Assembly (NCBI GenBank): GCA_016165875.1
Contig: JABBOT010000080.1
Coordinates: 46,202,132 to 46,266,131, forward strand
From: Acanthopleura granulata
Lineage: Eukaryota > Mollusca > Polyplacophora > Chitonida > Chitonidae
Length of the DNA stretch: 64,000 nucleotides
Direction: 5' to 3'
The notes beneath the pieces were generated by a model. The model searched no databases. It was not told the origin of the DNA and worked only from the letters and a program-made list of their open reading frames with translations. Below, in pieces: positions 37,538 to 48,299 of the stretch. The translations under genes and the position numbers were made by a program. Every line of letters begins with the position of its first letter. The first letter of the stretch is position 1.

Positions 37538-39829
37538 TTGCCAACACCGAAACCTTTGAATCTCGACGGAAATGTGTCGGAGAATTGGCGGCGATGGATC
37601 CAGCAGTACAGGTTGTACATGATAGCGTCCGAGAAGACGGAAAAAGCTGAAGCCTTACAGTGTGCAACATTTTTGACTTTTGCCGGCACAAATGCCATTG
37701 AAGTGTATAACACGTTCACGTTTACGGAAGACGAGCGGGACAAAATTGAACCTTTGATAGCGAAGTTCGCAGAACACTGCACGCCGAAGAAGAACGCCAC
37801 ATTTGAAAGACACAAACTGAGCCACCGTGTTCAACGACCAGGTGAGCCATTTGATAGCTTCTTAACAGACATAAGGCTACTCATTAAGAATTGTGAGTAC
37901 AGAGAGTTAACAGACAGTATCCTGAAGGATCGAATTATAGAGGGAATTAACTCTGAACAGACGAGAATAAGACTGTTACGTGAGCCCGAGTTATCTCTCG
38001 AGAAGGCAATATCGCTATGCAGGGCATCTGAAACGGCCGCTAATCACCTGAGGGTTATGACTAGTGATGATCAGTCAGCAGCAGTAACCCATGCAGTCAG
38101 CAAAAACAAGGGTAAACAGACAGGACAGACACACAAAAGCAGTACAAGTAACAGTGGAAATAAAACAGATAAACAAACAGATCATAGGAAGACAAAACAT
38201 AATGGCCCAGAATGCAGCCGATGTGGATGTAGGTATGCACAAATTGAAAAAGAAACTCTTGCCATTACCTATGCATGTGAACACTTCCATCAGTACATTT
38301 ATGGCCACACTGTGGAAATTGAAACAGATCACAAACCTTTGGAGGCCATATTCAAAAAGGGACTGAATGATTGCCCTCCAAGGCTACAACGATTTCGACT
38401 GCGACTGCAGAAGTATGACTTATCTGTTTGTTATACCCCTGGGAAGCTGATGTTCACAGCAGATGCTTTATCTAGAGCATACAAGAAACAGAAGGTGCCA
38501 GTTAGCAGTACAGAGACCGATGTACAAGCATATGTTGATGGCATACTGTCAAATCTACAGGTGTCTGATGAACGCTTAGATGACATCAGAATGCAAACAG
38601 CTAATGATCCTGTGATGTCAGCTCTTGTCAACGTGATCCTTGATGGATGGCCTAATGACAAAAAGGCTTGCCCAGCTGAAATCTCTGAATTTTGGAACTA
38701 CAGAGATGAACTGAGCACCATTGATGGATTGGTGTTTAAAGGCTCTAGAATTGTGATTCCCCAAAAACTGCGCGACCTTTTGCTGACAAAAATTCATAAA
38801 GGTCATCTTGGTCAAGAAAAGTGTAAACGTAGAGCCCGTCAAGTGTTATTCTGGCCTCGTATGAATCAAGACATTGACAGTGTAGTGAAAAACTGTGAAC
38901 TATGTATTACGTACAGAGCAAAGCAGCAGAGTGAACCGCTGTTGCCACATTCAGTAGCTATACGGCCTTGGCAAAAGGTTGCCACTGATTTGTGTTATGT
39001 TAATAACAAAACCTACATAGGTGTGGTTGATTGTTACTCCACATTCCCTGAGATCAGTCAACTTAGTGGATCCGGAAGTAAACCAGTGATCCAAGCATTA
39101 AAATCCGCATTTGCTAGAAACGGCATACCAGATGAAATTGTTAGTGACAATGGACCATGTTACAACAGTAGTGATTTCAAACCGTTCTCTACAGAGTGGG
39201 GATTTACCCATACAACATCTAGCCCATTGTACCCCAAATCTAACGGACTAGCAGAAAAAACTGTGCAAATTGTGAAGAGGATTCTAAAAAAATCTCGTGA
39301 CAGTGGTGATGATCCATATCTTGGACTGTTAGTGTACCGTAGTTCACCTCTTGAGAGTGGAAGCTCTCCAGCACAGTTGTTAATGAATCGACGTATTCGC
39401 TCAAATCTGCCCATAACGGAAGATTTGCTTAGAGTTAAAAACTCTGGATTGACGGTTGAAAGAAAGTTGGAACAGAAGAGGAAACAGAAGCAGTATCATG
39501 ACAGAGGAAGCCGACCTCTACTACCGTTGAGCCCTGGATCAAAGGTGCGTATACGAGAACAGAAATCCTGGGTACAGAAAGGAACAGTTATTCGCCAGGT
39601 AGCCCCTCGTTCCTATCTCGTGCAAACAACAGATGGTTGGGTGTTTGGAAGGAATCGCCGTTATTTGCGGTATGTTAATCAGACAACCAGCCCTGATCTC
39701 TACTCACAGCCAGTGGAGGACCAATTACTTGAACAGCTACATTATCAGAAACCTGTTGTGACAGACAGCAGACAGCAACTGATTCATCACTTGAACCTAC
39801 ATGTTATTCCTCCAGCCAGAAGCAATTGA
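37538..39829 (+). CDS. Gypsy gag-RNase H-integrase fusion, defective
   Basis: The frame is open for about 763 codons up to 39,829. A likely original ATG lies in frame at 37,523 but is followed by TAA at codon 3 (37,529-37,531), so the numbering here starts at a TTG codon (37,538). Residues 1 to about 225 are retroviral-type gag. C226 and C229 begin a zinc knuckle that is cut short. The sequence passes directly into RNase H (YAQIEKETLAITYACEHF, TDHKPLEAIF, then TADALSR). The integrase follows with an HHCC zinc domain (H420, H423, C453, C456), catalytic D484, D537 and E573 (DD35E spacing) and a C-terminal tail. Protease and reverse transcriptase, normally between gag and RNase H, are absent without loss of frame. 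The element cannot transpose by itself. It could persist only with proteins supplied by a complete relative. Confidence 0.88.
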   Translation: MPTPKPLNLDGNVSENWRRWIQQYRLYMIASEKTEKAEALQCATFLTFAGTNAIEVYNTFTFTEDERDKIEPLIAKFAEHCTPKKNATFERHKLSHRVQRPGEPFDSFLTDIRLLIKNCEYRELTDSILKDRIIEGINSEQTRIRLLREPELSLEKAISLCRASETAANHLRVMTSDDQSAAVTHAVSKNKGKQTGQTHKSSTSNSGNKTDKQTDHRKTKHNGPECSRCGCRYAQIEKETLAITYACEHFHQYIYGHTVEIETDHKPLEAIFKKGLNDCPPRLQRFRLRLQKYDLSVCYTPGKLMFTADALSRAYKKQKVPVSSTETDVQAYVDGILSNLQVSDERLDDIRMQTANDPVMSALVNVILDGWPNDKKACPAEISEFWNYRDELSTIDGLVFKGSRIVIPQKLRDLLLTKIHKGHLGQEKCKRRARQVLFWPRMNQDIDSVVKNCELCITYRAKQQSEPLLPHSVAIRPWQKVATDLCYVNNKTYIGVVDCYSTFPEISQLSGSGSKPVIQALKSAFARNGIPDEIVSDNGPCYNSSDFKPFSTEWGFTHTTSSPLYPKSNGLAEKTVQIVKRILKKSRDSGDDPYLGLLVYRSSPLESGSSPAQLLMNRRIRSNLPITEDLLRVKNSGLTVERKLEQKRKQKQYHDRGSRPLLPLSPGSKVRIREQKSWVQKGTVIRQVAPRSYLVQTTDGWVFGRNRRYLRYVNQTTSPDLYSQPVEDQLLEQLHYQKPVVTDSRQQLIHHLNLHVIPPARSN

Positions 39830-40231
39830 CTACCGGGCCCAAACTGACCAGTACCACTGACATTCCTAAAACCTGTCCAGCTAGACCAAGGAAAGATATT
39901 GAGCGACCAGTGAGGCTCATAGAAACTATGTAAATTCAGGGATTCCTAGACTGCTGTGTGACTCACAATTTGTGATGTTCATGGACTATAATTTGCGTGA
40001 AGAAGTTTGAAAGTGTACTATATGAAAGTTAACTTCATCGTTTGTTTCATTTTTAGTGGAAAACACTATGAACTGTTGAGTTAGATTGTGTTGATGATCT
40101 TAAATATTTAGTGTCCTTAAGACAGTTATCTATTGTCGGTATGAACATTCCACATTAAGCCAGTTCAATCTCTTTTCAGTAGTAATTTTACAATTTACAG
40201 TTTTTTACAGTTACACCTAAAATTAAAACTT

Positions 40232-40245
40232 AAAAAAAAAAGAGA
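40232..40245 (+). other. Polypurine tract
   Basis: An all-purine run (ten A, then GAGA) ends immediately before the 3' LTR, as expected for the plus-strand primer site. Confidence 0.75.
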
Positions 40246-40439
40246 TGTAATGATAGACTTCCATAATCTTACGTATGTTTGACGCGATGCATGTTTTCTT
40301 ATCAACCCTATATATATACGCGCCAGAGCGCCACTACAGAGAGTGCAGGCCCGCCAATTTTATGTAGTGCAAAGTGTTCGTCAGATTGCTCCAAATAAAC
40401 ATCCTTAACAGGGATAATGGACATTCTTTAATCATTACA
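40246..40439 (+). repeat. 3' LTR of Gypsy element
   Basis: This is 194 bp, matching the 5' LTR at all but about five positions. It is followed directly by the target duplication AAGTC. Confidence 0.93.
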
Positions 40440-41984
40440 AAGTCCACAAGTTTAACCTTAAAAGCTCCACATTTGTACGATACATAATACCCTGCCATAA
40501 AGCAAGAAAATGCATAAAGTATCTCAGTTACACTTTTATTGCGTCTGTTCATGCAGTGGTGATATAAAAACTGCACCATGAATACACGGCCCCCAGCTTC
40601 GACATCCGTGTAGCGCTCATAACCTACGAAGAGACCCAATGTCTAAACTGAGATAAAAACACCTGTTTGCAAAGTGACTAAAAAGCATCTAAATATAAAG
40701 CGCAAGAGAGACTGCATGTATAATAGCGAACATGTGCTACATTTATTGTGTTTTAGGTGATCTTGGCTCATCTTTAAGACTATTACTGTAACACTTCTTG
40801 AAAATAAATATTATATTATTAGAATATTTGTCCACGGCAACAATAACTTATTTTTCTCAGAAAATACCCACTGTATAACGGAATCTCTCAGAACATGCTA
40901 AGCCGTAGACATAGTATGAATGTGTACAAGTTGGAATGTAAATACATTTTGTCAACAAGCTGGAACTTGAACTAAATACTGCGGCATTTATTTTCTCTCC
41001 TTTTGACCTATTTCAGGAAAGCCTGCAAGTGATGAAAGAACCCGTCTTTCTATTCGTTAGTAACCCAACCATCCAAGGCGATACCGATGTCCGTCAACAA
41101 TCCGGGCCGATAACCAATAATACAGTATCCCCATTAAAATCCCTAAAGACATTGGATGTCTGACAAGGTCACCTGTCATCAAATGTTGACATTTGTCTGC
41201 GATAAAAACAGATGATACCCAGTCACAACTGAAACCACAGGAGGAATAATCAACAGTATATTATACTTGTGGAATCTATCATTGTCCGAAGGAAAGACTA
41301 GAATTATACAAATTACTCAATTGCTTCTTCAATGTTAAGCTATCAGTTTCAATATCATCTCGTATACCTGTCATAACCACCTAAAATCTTTATCAATAAA
41401 CCGACAAGAGTTAATTCCCTTGAATTTTTCCCAAATATGAAACGTTATAAATTAACAACACTGAAATGCGTGACCCTCACATCACACCACGGATATCAGA
41501 GAAAAAATATATAACTTTGGTGATGAGATTCTGCATTCTGTATCATAATAACCCAAGAATTTTCGTCAAACCAAGTGTTAGAGCTGTGTGATTATGTGCT
41601 TTTTAAGAAAGCTGCATGCTGTCATACGTTTACTAGAAATGTCTTCGAATAAAACCTGTAGGTTTAAATTACCAGGTTATAACCAAGGCAGATGTTAGAG
41701 GGATGGCAGCAGAAGAGACGATATTTTATTTGCTAACGAGACGTTCCTTCAATGCACTGCAGTTGTTATTGTTAAAATACCGTCGATAATAGACCCATTT
41801 CCAAAACAACCTAATACACCAGTTCTAAGAATAAAATGTAAGAAATAGTACATAAATTGCAAATAGATTTGCTAGCATATAAGACAGATGCGGTCGATTT
41901 TTTCTGTGCACATAACCGTTTGACATTCTATGGACATGGCACCCAATTCAGATGCCAAACAAGTAGAACGCGAGTAGCTTACAT

Positions 41985-42185
41985 GTGATCTCCACACAAT
42001 GACATACAGTCTCCCCATCAGGACATATGATCTCATCATTATGACAGATGGCCTCCACATTACCACAAATGACCTCCATATCACGACATATCATTTACAC
42101 ATTGTCTGCACATGACGACATATGATCTGCTCATTACGGTATATGGACTTTACATGACGACGCGTGATCTCCACATTGTCCATAT
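41985..42185. repeat. Degenerate 21-24-bp tandem repeat
   Basis: A motif like ACGACATATGATCTCCACATT recurs about eight times with substitutions and small length changes. On the minus strand this gives a repeated W-R-S-x-V pattern in an open frame, a by-product of the repeat. Confidence 0.65.
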
Positions 42186-42249
42186 TCGATCAAGTTCGGG
42201 AAGCATAATGCATTTTTTGATAAACAGCACTTTATTTATTCCTTTGAAT

Positions 42250-42330
42250 GGTGTTTTATGCCGAACTCAGGAACTCACTTATACGACGGTGGTCAGCATT
42301 ATGGTGGGAGGAAACCGGGCACAGAAAAGC
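42250..42330 (-). mobile_element. SINE fragment
   Basis: The minus strand contains CCGGTTTCCTCCCACCATAA and a gapped CTGACC...GTCGTATAAGTGAG stretch, the most conserved part of the SINE family in this window. Confidence 0.6.
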
Positions 42331-42744
42331 ACTCTTGTTAAACTGCAACTTATAGGAGTTGATGGACAAATGCAGCAGGTGCCTATTTTCCAATAATACA
42401 GTGTCTCTACTCAAAAGAATCTCTACTAATATGCAAGATTATCAAGCCTGTCAAATGAAAATATCATTCATGTTTATCCTAACGTTCAACCAAGTTGCTG
42501 TTGTCAAACGAAGAAGCGCCTCTCAAAACGTGTTTCTCTGCCGGTTATGCTAAACAATCATAACAGATTGTGTCCATTCACAGCATATTATATAGTCGCT
42601 TAAGCACAAACGCTACTCTGGTTGACACATGATTTAACTCAATCATAACTCTTTCTTTTATTTTCTGATATGTAATAATATTATTCGTATAGTTTCGTAT
42701 ATTTTTTTGGTAAAAACTCATTTTGATGATATAAATCACTGAAA

Positions 42745-43830
42745 GGAAAAAGTTACAATTCAAAAATGGAAATTTTGAAGGTGTCTTAAAGTATGACATA
42801 TTCTGTCATTCCTAAAATATATTAACATTCATTTTTATTTATCCACCAATACATACGAAGTTTTTACAATATGTCCGTCACACGGTGGAGTCAACCTTGC
42901 TTTGGCACTCAGTGGAACCATAAACACAATGTAAAACACGATGTTATGCTGTAAACATGAGAATTCACTACAGCCTTTATTGCAAGCCTGTCGTGTTGAC
43001 TGAACCAGCCTAACTCATCTTGAAGCCTGACAGGCCTTCATCCCCACAAGCCGTTAACATACATACCGCCTCTCCCTCGATTGCTGGAGATTTGTCAGTC
43101 CAAGAGAGAATGCATATCAATGAGGAACTGATAAAATCAAGTAATAATAAAAGTGAAAAGACAAGTTTATTTCGCACGACTCTGGTTTATATTTAGTAAG
43201 TATTCATTTTGAAGCCACACACGAGAATATTTCATTCACACATGTGACTGTTTGATTGGTTTTATTTGTTTTATTGGTGTGAGTGCTTGGGGTTAACCAC
43301 CTGTTTTTGGCAAGTTAATGCCTAACTTTTGCTAATTGATGGGAATTTTAAAAGCTTTGAATTGAATCTCTTTTGGAAAATTTACTGTCAGACAAGACTT
43401 ACAAATGTACTTCTAGACCAACAGTTCTCGTTAAACACTCGTTAAAACTAATCTACTGTACATCTATACAAAAAATCGGCAGAATTCATTTCTTTCCTTC
43501 ATTATTGTACAACGCCATTCAATATTTCATCTTTAAATAGAAAATTAGATTCAATTAAAGCGCTTATTTACTTTTTGCTGAAGTCTTACTCCACTAGACG
43601 TAAATCTGAAGTTGTCGAGATCATCACAGAAAACGTGGTAACATCGGCTGTTCATGCATAAGGTCAGATATAACTTCAGCCGTCACGCCCAGGCGCTTTG
43701 AAAACTGATCTGCTGTCACAAATCACAGAGATCTACATTAAAGGTTCTCTTCTGTGAAATAGGGAAATTCCTGTAAAACTAGTGATATTTAGCGCATAAA
43801 AGCATTTACAGTAAATTGGTCCTCATGCTG
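42745..43830 (+). repeat. Third copy of the DIRS-block right flank
   Basis: Positions 42,745-43,345 match about 32,550-33,250 and 62,000-62,665. Positions 43,350-43,830 match about 62,965-63,340. No DIRS sequence is present, so the flank was duplicated, or existed in several copies, independently of the retroelement. No gene is seen. Confidence 0.75.
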
Positions 43831-44099
43831 ACACGTCATTGATTCGCTTTATGTGTAACGTTGGAACTGACCCCTCCGCTCGGGAACTACCGACTCTTGT
43901 TTTTCAGTAGTTTTGAATACGTCGATAATTAATTTTTATACACTGAAACCTTTTTGCCAACATTTTTTCTGTATGAGATGTTAATGGTTTTAAATTGAAT
44001 AGGCATGTTTTCAGAAATTTCACCATCACCCTTCCTGCGCTCTGGACCTGGCGACGTGAGAATACGATGTCGGGGACAAGGGGGGACTCCTTGGTGTTT

Positions 44100-44222
44100 A
44101 GCGACGCAATGACCAAGGAGTCTCCTACCAGTGCAGTCGCTGTGAGTTCGTCCAGCTCGCGCTGGCTTCACTTCCGGTCGTACGTGGCAAGGTCTGCCAG
44201 AAACCTACGGATGGTCACCGGG
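44100..44222 (+). mobile_element. tRNA-derived SINE, truncated
   Basis: This contains the SINE middle (CCAGTGCAGTCGCTGTGAGT, then CTCGCGCTGGCTTC, CGTACGTGGCAAGGTCTGCC, CTACGGATGGTC). It ends about 55 bp upstream of the TATA box of the peptide gene at 44.8 kb, so the element lies in that gene's proximal promoter region. Confidence 0.6.
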
Positions 44223-44276
44223 TAGCTTTTCACAGGCTTATATTACCTTTACCAATCATACGTTACCAGTGGTCTC

Positions 44277-44283
44277 TATAAAA
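44277..44283 (+). promoter_or_regulatory. TATA box of second intact peptide gene
   Basis: TATAAAA precedes a non-coding exon that contains GGAACGATTCCAG, shared with the loci at 47.3 and 53.1 kb, and ends at 44,369 before GTAAGT. Confidence 0.7.
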
Positions 44284-44789
44284 CTGAGGCCTTCAACACA
44301 ACCAACATATCCTTCTCCTAGGAACGATTCCAGCCACCTCCTCCAAACCACCTCAGTGTATCTGACAGAGTAAGTATTCTTAGTTGTTCATTTTTTAAAT
44401 CTTTATTACATTGTTAGCAAATGTAAGGAAAGACATAATTTACTCTTGAACTCGCTTAGCGTTGTCACGTAATGTAAGCTCTCGCTAGAGAGTACGTGCT
44501 GTGTTGTCAACGTCGACTAAATAAATAAGGAAATGATAAATTAATTGATGTTATCAATTAACCATGTAAGTAATCAACCAGTGATCAAATGGGCCAGAGT
44601 ATCAGATGATCAGTCACTAGCTTAATTGTTTATTACACTGTTTGGTTTTGTCATTAACTAAACATGTACTTTATTAATTATTCAGTTTGTCAGTCTCCTT
44701 ATGGGTAAGTCTGTCAATCAGATAGTCAAGCAATCTTTCCGCCATTCAGTATTTTATCTGTGATTTTTGTCATCTTTCAGGTTATCATC

Positions 44790-45430
44790 ATGAAGACAAC
44801 CGTCATTCTCATCTTGGCCTGTGCACTGCTCATGGTCACTCACGTGACTGTAGAGGCCGGCAAGCTGACGCGAGAGCTTCGTGTGCAGAAGAGAAATGCT
44901 GAGAAATTCCTTAATGATGCTCCGCATAAGCTTGTCAAGAGAGACTGTGGTAAGGGCCTGATAGTTTGTTAGATACTAAGTTCTGATTTCAAGAACTCAT
45001 TTTATTGTCCATTCTGTTCTATAACCCTTGTTCAAGTGAAACGAAAAGCTGTTTGAGGAAATATGTGAACCATCATTGAATTTTAAACTTTAAATCCGTT
45101 TTGTTTAAAGGTAAGTAATTAATTAATTTTCAGCCAAGCTACACAATGATAAAGCCAGAATGTCAGTAATCATGAAATAAGCAGCGTATTCTCATTCAGC
45201 ATGGACTCCAGATCACAATTGAAGAGGACATTCATTATGAATGTTGCTAACATTTGGCGATATCAACATGTTCTCACTACACGATTCTTGTTTCTTTTTT
45301 GGGGGGGGGGGAGATAGTATATGATAGCATATATTGTAGTTAATATTAGATATAATATTAAAGGTGATGTTTTATTTGTGTTACAGGAGATCCCGCGGAG
45401 GAGGAGGAAGAAGCCAATGAAGAGGCATAA
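44790..45430 (+). CDS. Secreted peptide precursor with short Glu-rich tail (67 aa)
   Basis: Exon 1 (non-coding) ends at 44,369. Exon 2 is 44,781-44,949 with the ATG at 44,790 and a coding part of 160 nt, identical in length to the paralogue at 35.5 kb. Intron 2 is 44,950-45,386, phase 1. Exon 3 runs from 45,387 to the TAA ending at 45,430. The product has a 23-residue signal peptide (MKTTVILILACALLMVT and onward, ending VEA) and Lys-Arg at 34-35 and 50-51. Between these is NAEKFLNDAPHKLV, followed by a 16-residue tail with one cysteine (C53) and eight acidic residues, seven of them Glu. The tail is far shorter than the 44-residue tail of the paralogue while the propeptide core is conserved, which suggests that the core rather than the tail is the selected product. 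Function is unknown. A possible AATAAA is at 45,679-45,684. Confidence 0.8.
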
Positions 45431-45989
45431 ATCCTCACAAGTGGCACGGCAGCCATACTCATCCTCCGGAAGCTCACATGGCAATGCCATGTGATCAGAC
45501 CTTTGCTCGATTACGTAATGCTCTTTGTTTTAGAGGCGCTGTAAGGATATTCGAAATCCTTTCCTCCTCAATTGTTTCAGCCCATCATGTTTTACACACA
45601 TATTTTCGAACCCCAATAAGTCCTACTGACCATTCCAAAATATTATTTGATGTCAAAAGCTAAAAGACCTAAATTTTAAATAAATCCATTTCTAATTGCA
45701 GAAAATCTTTTGTTATTTTGTTGCTGTTTTAATTTGTGTGAAACAGTGTGTAAAACTACGGAAGTTGCGTTCCTGTTGGAGGCTTGTTGACCATTATTCG
45801 TTCGACTCGCTGGTCTGGCCTTTCACAGAGTTGGCACTGTGCTGACTGGTCCTCAGACAGACTGACATCCCCAGGATACGATCATATTCAATGGCAGAAA
45901 GATGCAATCAAAATTCCATTGGCATATTAATAGTCTTAAGAATGTTTGAACATTAGATTCAACACACAGGGAAGACGGTGTCTTCTAAA

Positions 45990-46060
45990 TGAAACATGTC
46001 TGCCAGCAACCTGCGGATGGTCCTGGGTTCCCCCTCCCCGGGTTCTGCCAGGTGTGTGGT
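45990..46060 (+). mobile_element. SINE fragment
   Basis: A short piece of the SINE middle (CTGCCAGCAACCTGCGGATG and GTCCTGGGTTCCCC). Nearby unique sequence shows no gene. Confidence 0.5.
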
Positions 46061-46439
46061 CCTAGGACGTGAAATCATGTAGACAACCTGTACTCTACAG
46101 TTTCTGTTCTGCTGACAATATGTCTTCAACTCATCCATTTGTATTGTCCATTATACCACCATTATATGTCCTGATTGTTTTTGATTGGTCAGTTATTTCA
46201 TTGATCGTGTGCCAGATAATTGTTAGGTCGTGCGCGGAACGACTTAGCAAAGGTGTCATGTGCACAGTTTAAGAAAGATCTGTGGGTTTCTATTGGTCAA
46301 TTATCGTGTGAGCACGACTTATTAAAAGAAAACATACGTGAAACTTTAACACTAGTGTTGATATTTTTTTCTGTTTATAAATTTTTTTCATCATGTCACT
46401 TTCACAGCTCCGTTCTATAATCGCTATGTAAAAGATACC

Positions 46440-46600
46440 AGTTCCAGTCCAGCTTGTGCTGGCTTCCTCTGAGGCATTAAGCACCAATGATCTGCCAGCA
46501 ACCTGCGGATGGTCGTAGATTTCCCCCATAAACGTACAAGTCAAGTCTTTTTGAGTACGGCGTATAAAAGTCAATGAAATACATAAATCAATAAAAGATA
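46440..46600 (+). mobile_element. tRNA-derived SINE, internal deletion
   Basis: This has GCTTGTGCTGGCTTCCTC, then GATCTGCCAGCAACCTGCGG, then CTTTTTGAGTACGGCGTATA and an ATAAATCAATAAA-type tail. The GGTTTCCTCC block is missing. Confidence 0.6.
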
Positions 46601-46609
46601 GTACAGATG

Positions 46610-47265
46610 ATTCCAGTGGTGGAGGTGTTAAAGGCATTATATACATATAGGATATTACAAAAATGTTCCCCTGTTAGGATTGTGTGATTACATTAACTAT
46701 AGTATGCTTCTTATATATTTCAAAAAATCTGTTAACCTAAAAAGATATCTTATAAACTTTTACTGACGGCAAATATATGTACAGTTACAAGAACTCTATT
46801 TTACAGAAAGAGATAGTGACAATTTCTTAACTTCTTGCAAACTTTTCACTAATGGTAAATATATACATTTACAACATCTCTCCTTTACGATAAGAAATAC
46901 AGTGACAATTTCTTAATCTGAAAAAAAATATAACTGATATATGGATGGCCATGTTATTTTTATTTTATACACAACAGAAATAGGCTCAAATTTCACACCA
47001 CATTATTAAGCCACTTTCCGTAACGATGTATGAGGCAGCCGTGTTTTTATTGTTCCTAGTCTAGCTACATTAGCAGTTATCAACTAATAGCGTTTTTATT
47101 ATGATTTCTACTCTAGGTTCTTTTATCAGTTTCCTATGGATATTGTAATCTCTTTTGTTGTCCAGTTGCTTCTTGCCATAGGTTGACAGACATCAGCCAA
47201 TCGGCAGAGAGGTCGCCTAGATGTTATCGGCTTAAGGGGGAATTAAGTTAACCAGGCCTGACCAA
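46610..47265. other. AT-rich spacer
   Basis: No gene is seen. A 60-100-bp segment appears twice with divergence (CTTATAAACTTTTACTGACG near 46,750 and CAAACTTTTCACTAATGG near 46,840), suggesting a local tandem duplication. Confidence 0.4.
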
Positions 47266-47272
47266 TGAGCAG

Positions 47273-48290
47273 TATAAAACTGATGATGCGGACACAACTA
47301 ACACATCATTCTTTTGGGATCGATTCCAACAACCTTCATGTGGGGGTTTTTAGTGTATTTGACTCAGTACGTATTACAACTTGCTCAAATTTTCGTCTTT
47401 AATTTATTATCCGTCAGAGGACAGGAATATTTCCTTTGTTCTCTAACACGGATGGTATCCAGGAGCGGTCAGTGGCTCAAGGTAAAATGCACCTTTCCTA
47501 ACCGCTGCCACATCCACGAGGTGGGGTGTCAGTCCCCTCAAGATAAAGTACACCTCTCCAAACCGCTGCCACATGTACGAGGTCGGGGTTCAATTCCGAT
47601 GCGGGCAGGAGATTTGCAAATCTTCTTGCTCTCAGTATTGGCGGAGCCTTGGTCATAAAACAACGGTGGACAGCGTAGTCACTCGTAGATAAGTTCATCA
47701 GTGACTTGTCATTTTCGGTGGTTTATGTCAGGCACTTAAATGTCCTCCAAGCAGACAACTGACCACCCAACTAATTTAGATTCTATTGTACAGTGGTCAG
47801 TCCATTAACCGACACTTAGCCGTATGTGAAATTTAAACATGGCCTCGGAAATACACTTCTAATACTTTTGTACACAGTAAAAACTGATATTACAATAACA
47901 TACACGGCTTCTTATAGTTAATTATGGCGCTCAAAGACGATTTATTTATCAATCGATCATTCTTACAATGTTATCGTTACATTGTCACGCAAAATAAAAT
48001 ATATAAATATATTTAATCAAGCAATTATCCCGATGGGTCAGTCTGTCCAGGAATCAGTGTGACAGGTATTCAATCGGTCCGTCAGTCAGTCAATAGTTTA
48101 TCTGCGATATTTGCCATTTTTCAGCTCATCATCATGAAAACAGCCGCCATTCTCATCAACCTGGGTTAATTATTTCCATACTTCGTTAATTGCAAATGTT
48201 TACTACCTCATTTTGAACCTCTGCACATGTCTCTGACTTGAAAATCTGCTATATGAATAGCAAATTCTAGAACTCAATAAAATTGCTCTG
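47273..48290 (+). pseudogene. Truncated secreted-peptide gene
   Basis: TATAAAA at 47,273-47,279 and a first exon resembling that of the 44.8-kb gene (GGGATCGATTCCAACAACC, with a GTACGT donor at about 47,367) are followed by an acceptor and exon 2 start at 48,125. The ATG is at 48,134. After eight codons matching the family signal peptide the sequence diverges and a TAA follows at codon 12, so the rest of the signal peptide and the whole propeptide are deleted. AATAAA is near 48,275. A SINE lies in the first intron. This is a pseudogene. Confidence 0.7.
47460..47700 (+). mobile_element. tRNA-derived SINE with tandemly repeated head
   Basis: Two adjacent units of about 61-65 bp share CACCT.TCC.AACCGCTGCCACAT..ACGAGGT. 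The second ends in GGTTCAATTCCGATGCGGG, a good polymerase III B-box/T-arm. This differs from the SINE family seen elsewhere in the window. It lies in intron 1 of the truncated peptide gene. Confidence 0.55.
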
Positions 48291-48299
48291 CTTGTCAGT

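Larger units (their letters stand above)
37287..40439 (+). mobile_element. Ty3/Gypsy LTR retrotransposon, internally deleted
   Basis: The element is bounded by 194-bp LTRs that begin TGTAATGA and end TCATTACA, and flanked by the 5-bp target duplication AAGTC (37,282-37,286 and 40,440-40,444). The inverted paralogous block near 10,271-10,279 shows the same site empty, which confirms both ends. The order is LTR, primer-binding site, gag fused to RNase H and integrase, polypurine tract, LTR. Protease and reverse transcriptase are missing. The LTRs differ at about 5 of 194 positions by my reading, indicating a fairly recent insertion. Confidence 0.93.
33990..41870 (+). repeat. Inverted duplicate of 8.75-13.2 kb block
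   Basis: The plus strand here follows the minus strand of 13,170-8,750 throughout, apart from the 3.15-kb Gypsy insertion at 37,287-40,439 and small indels. This copy carries the intact peptide gene. Landmarks: the promoter/exon-1 segment (34,900-35,010 versus 12,350-12,220), the 3' flank (36,540-36,720 versus 11,060-10,870), and the terminal part (41,460-41,580 versus 9,230-9,110). Confidence 0.85.

Noticed and set aside
38075..38366. Short frames on both strands within the Gypsy coding region
   Set aside because: They are shadows of the long gag-RNase H-integrase frame.
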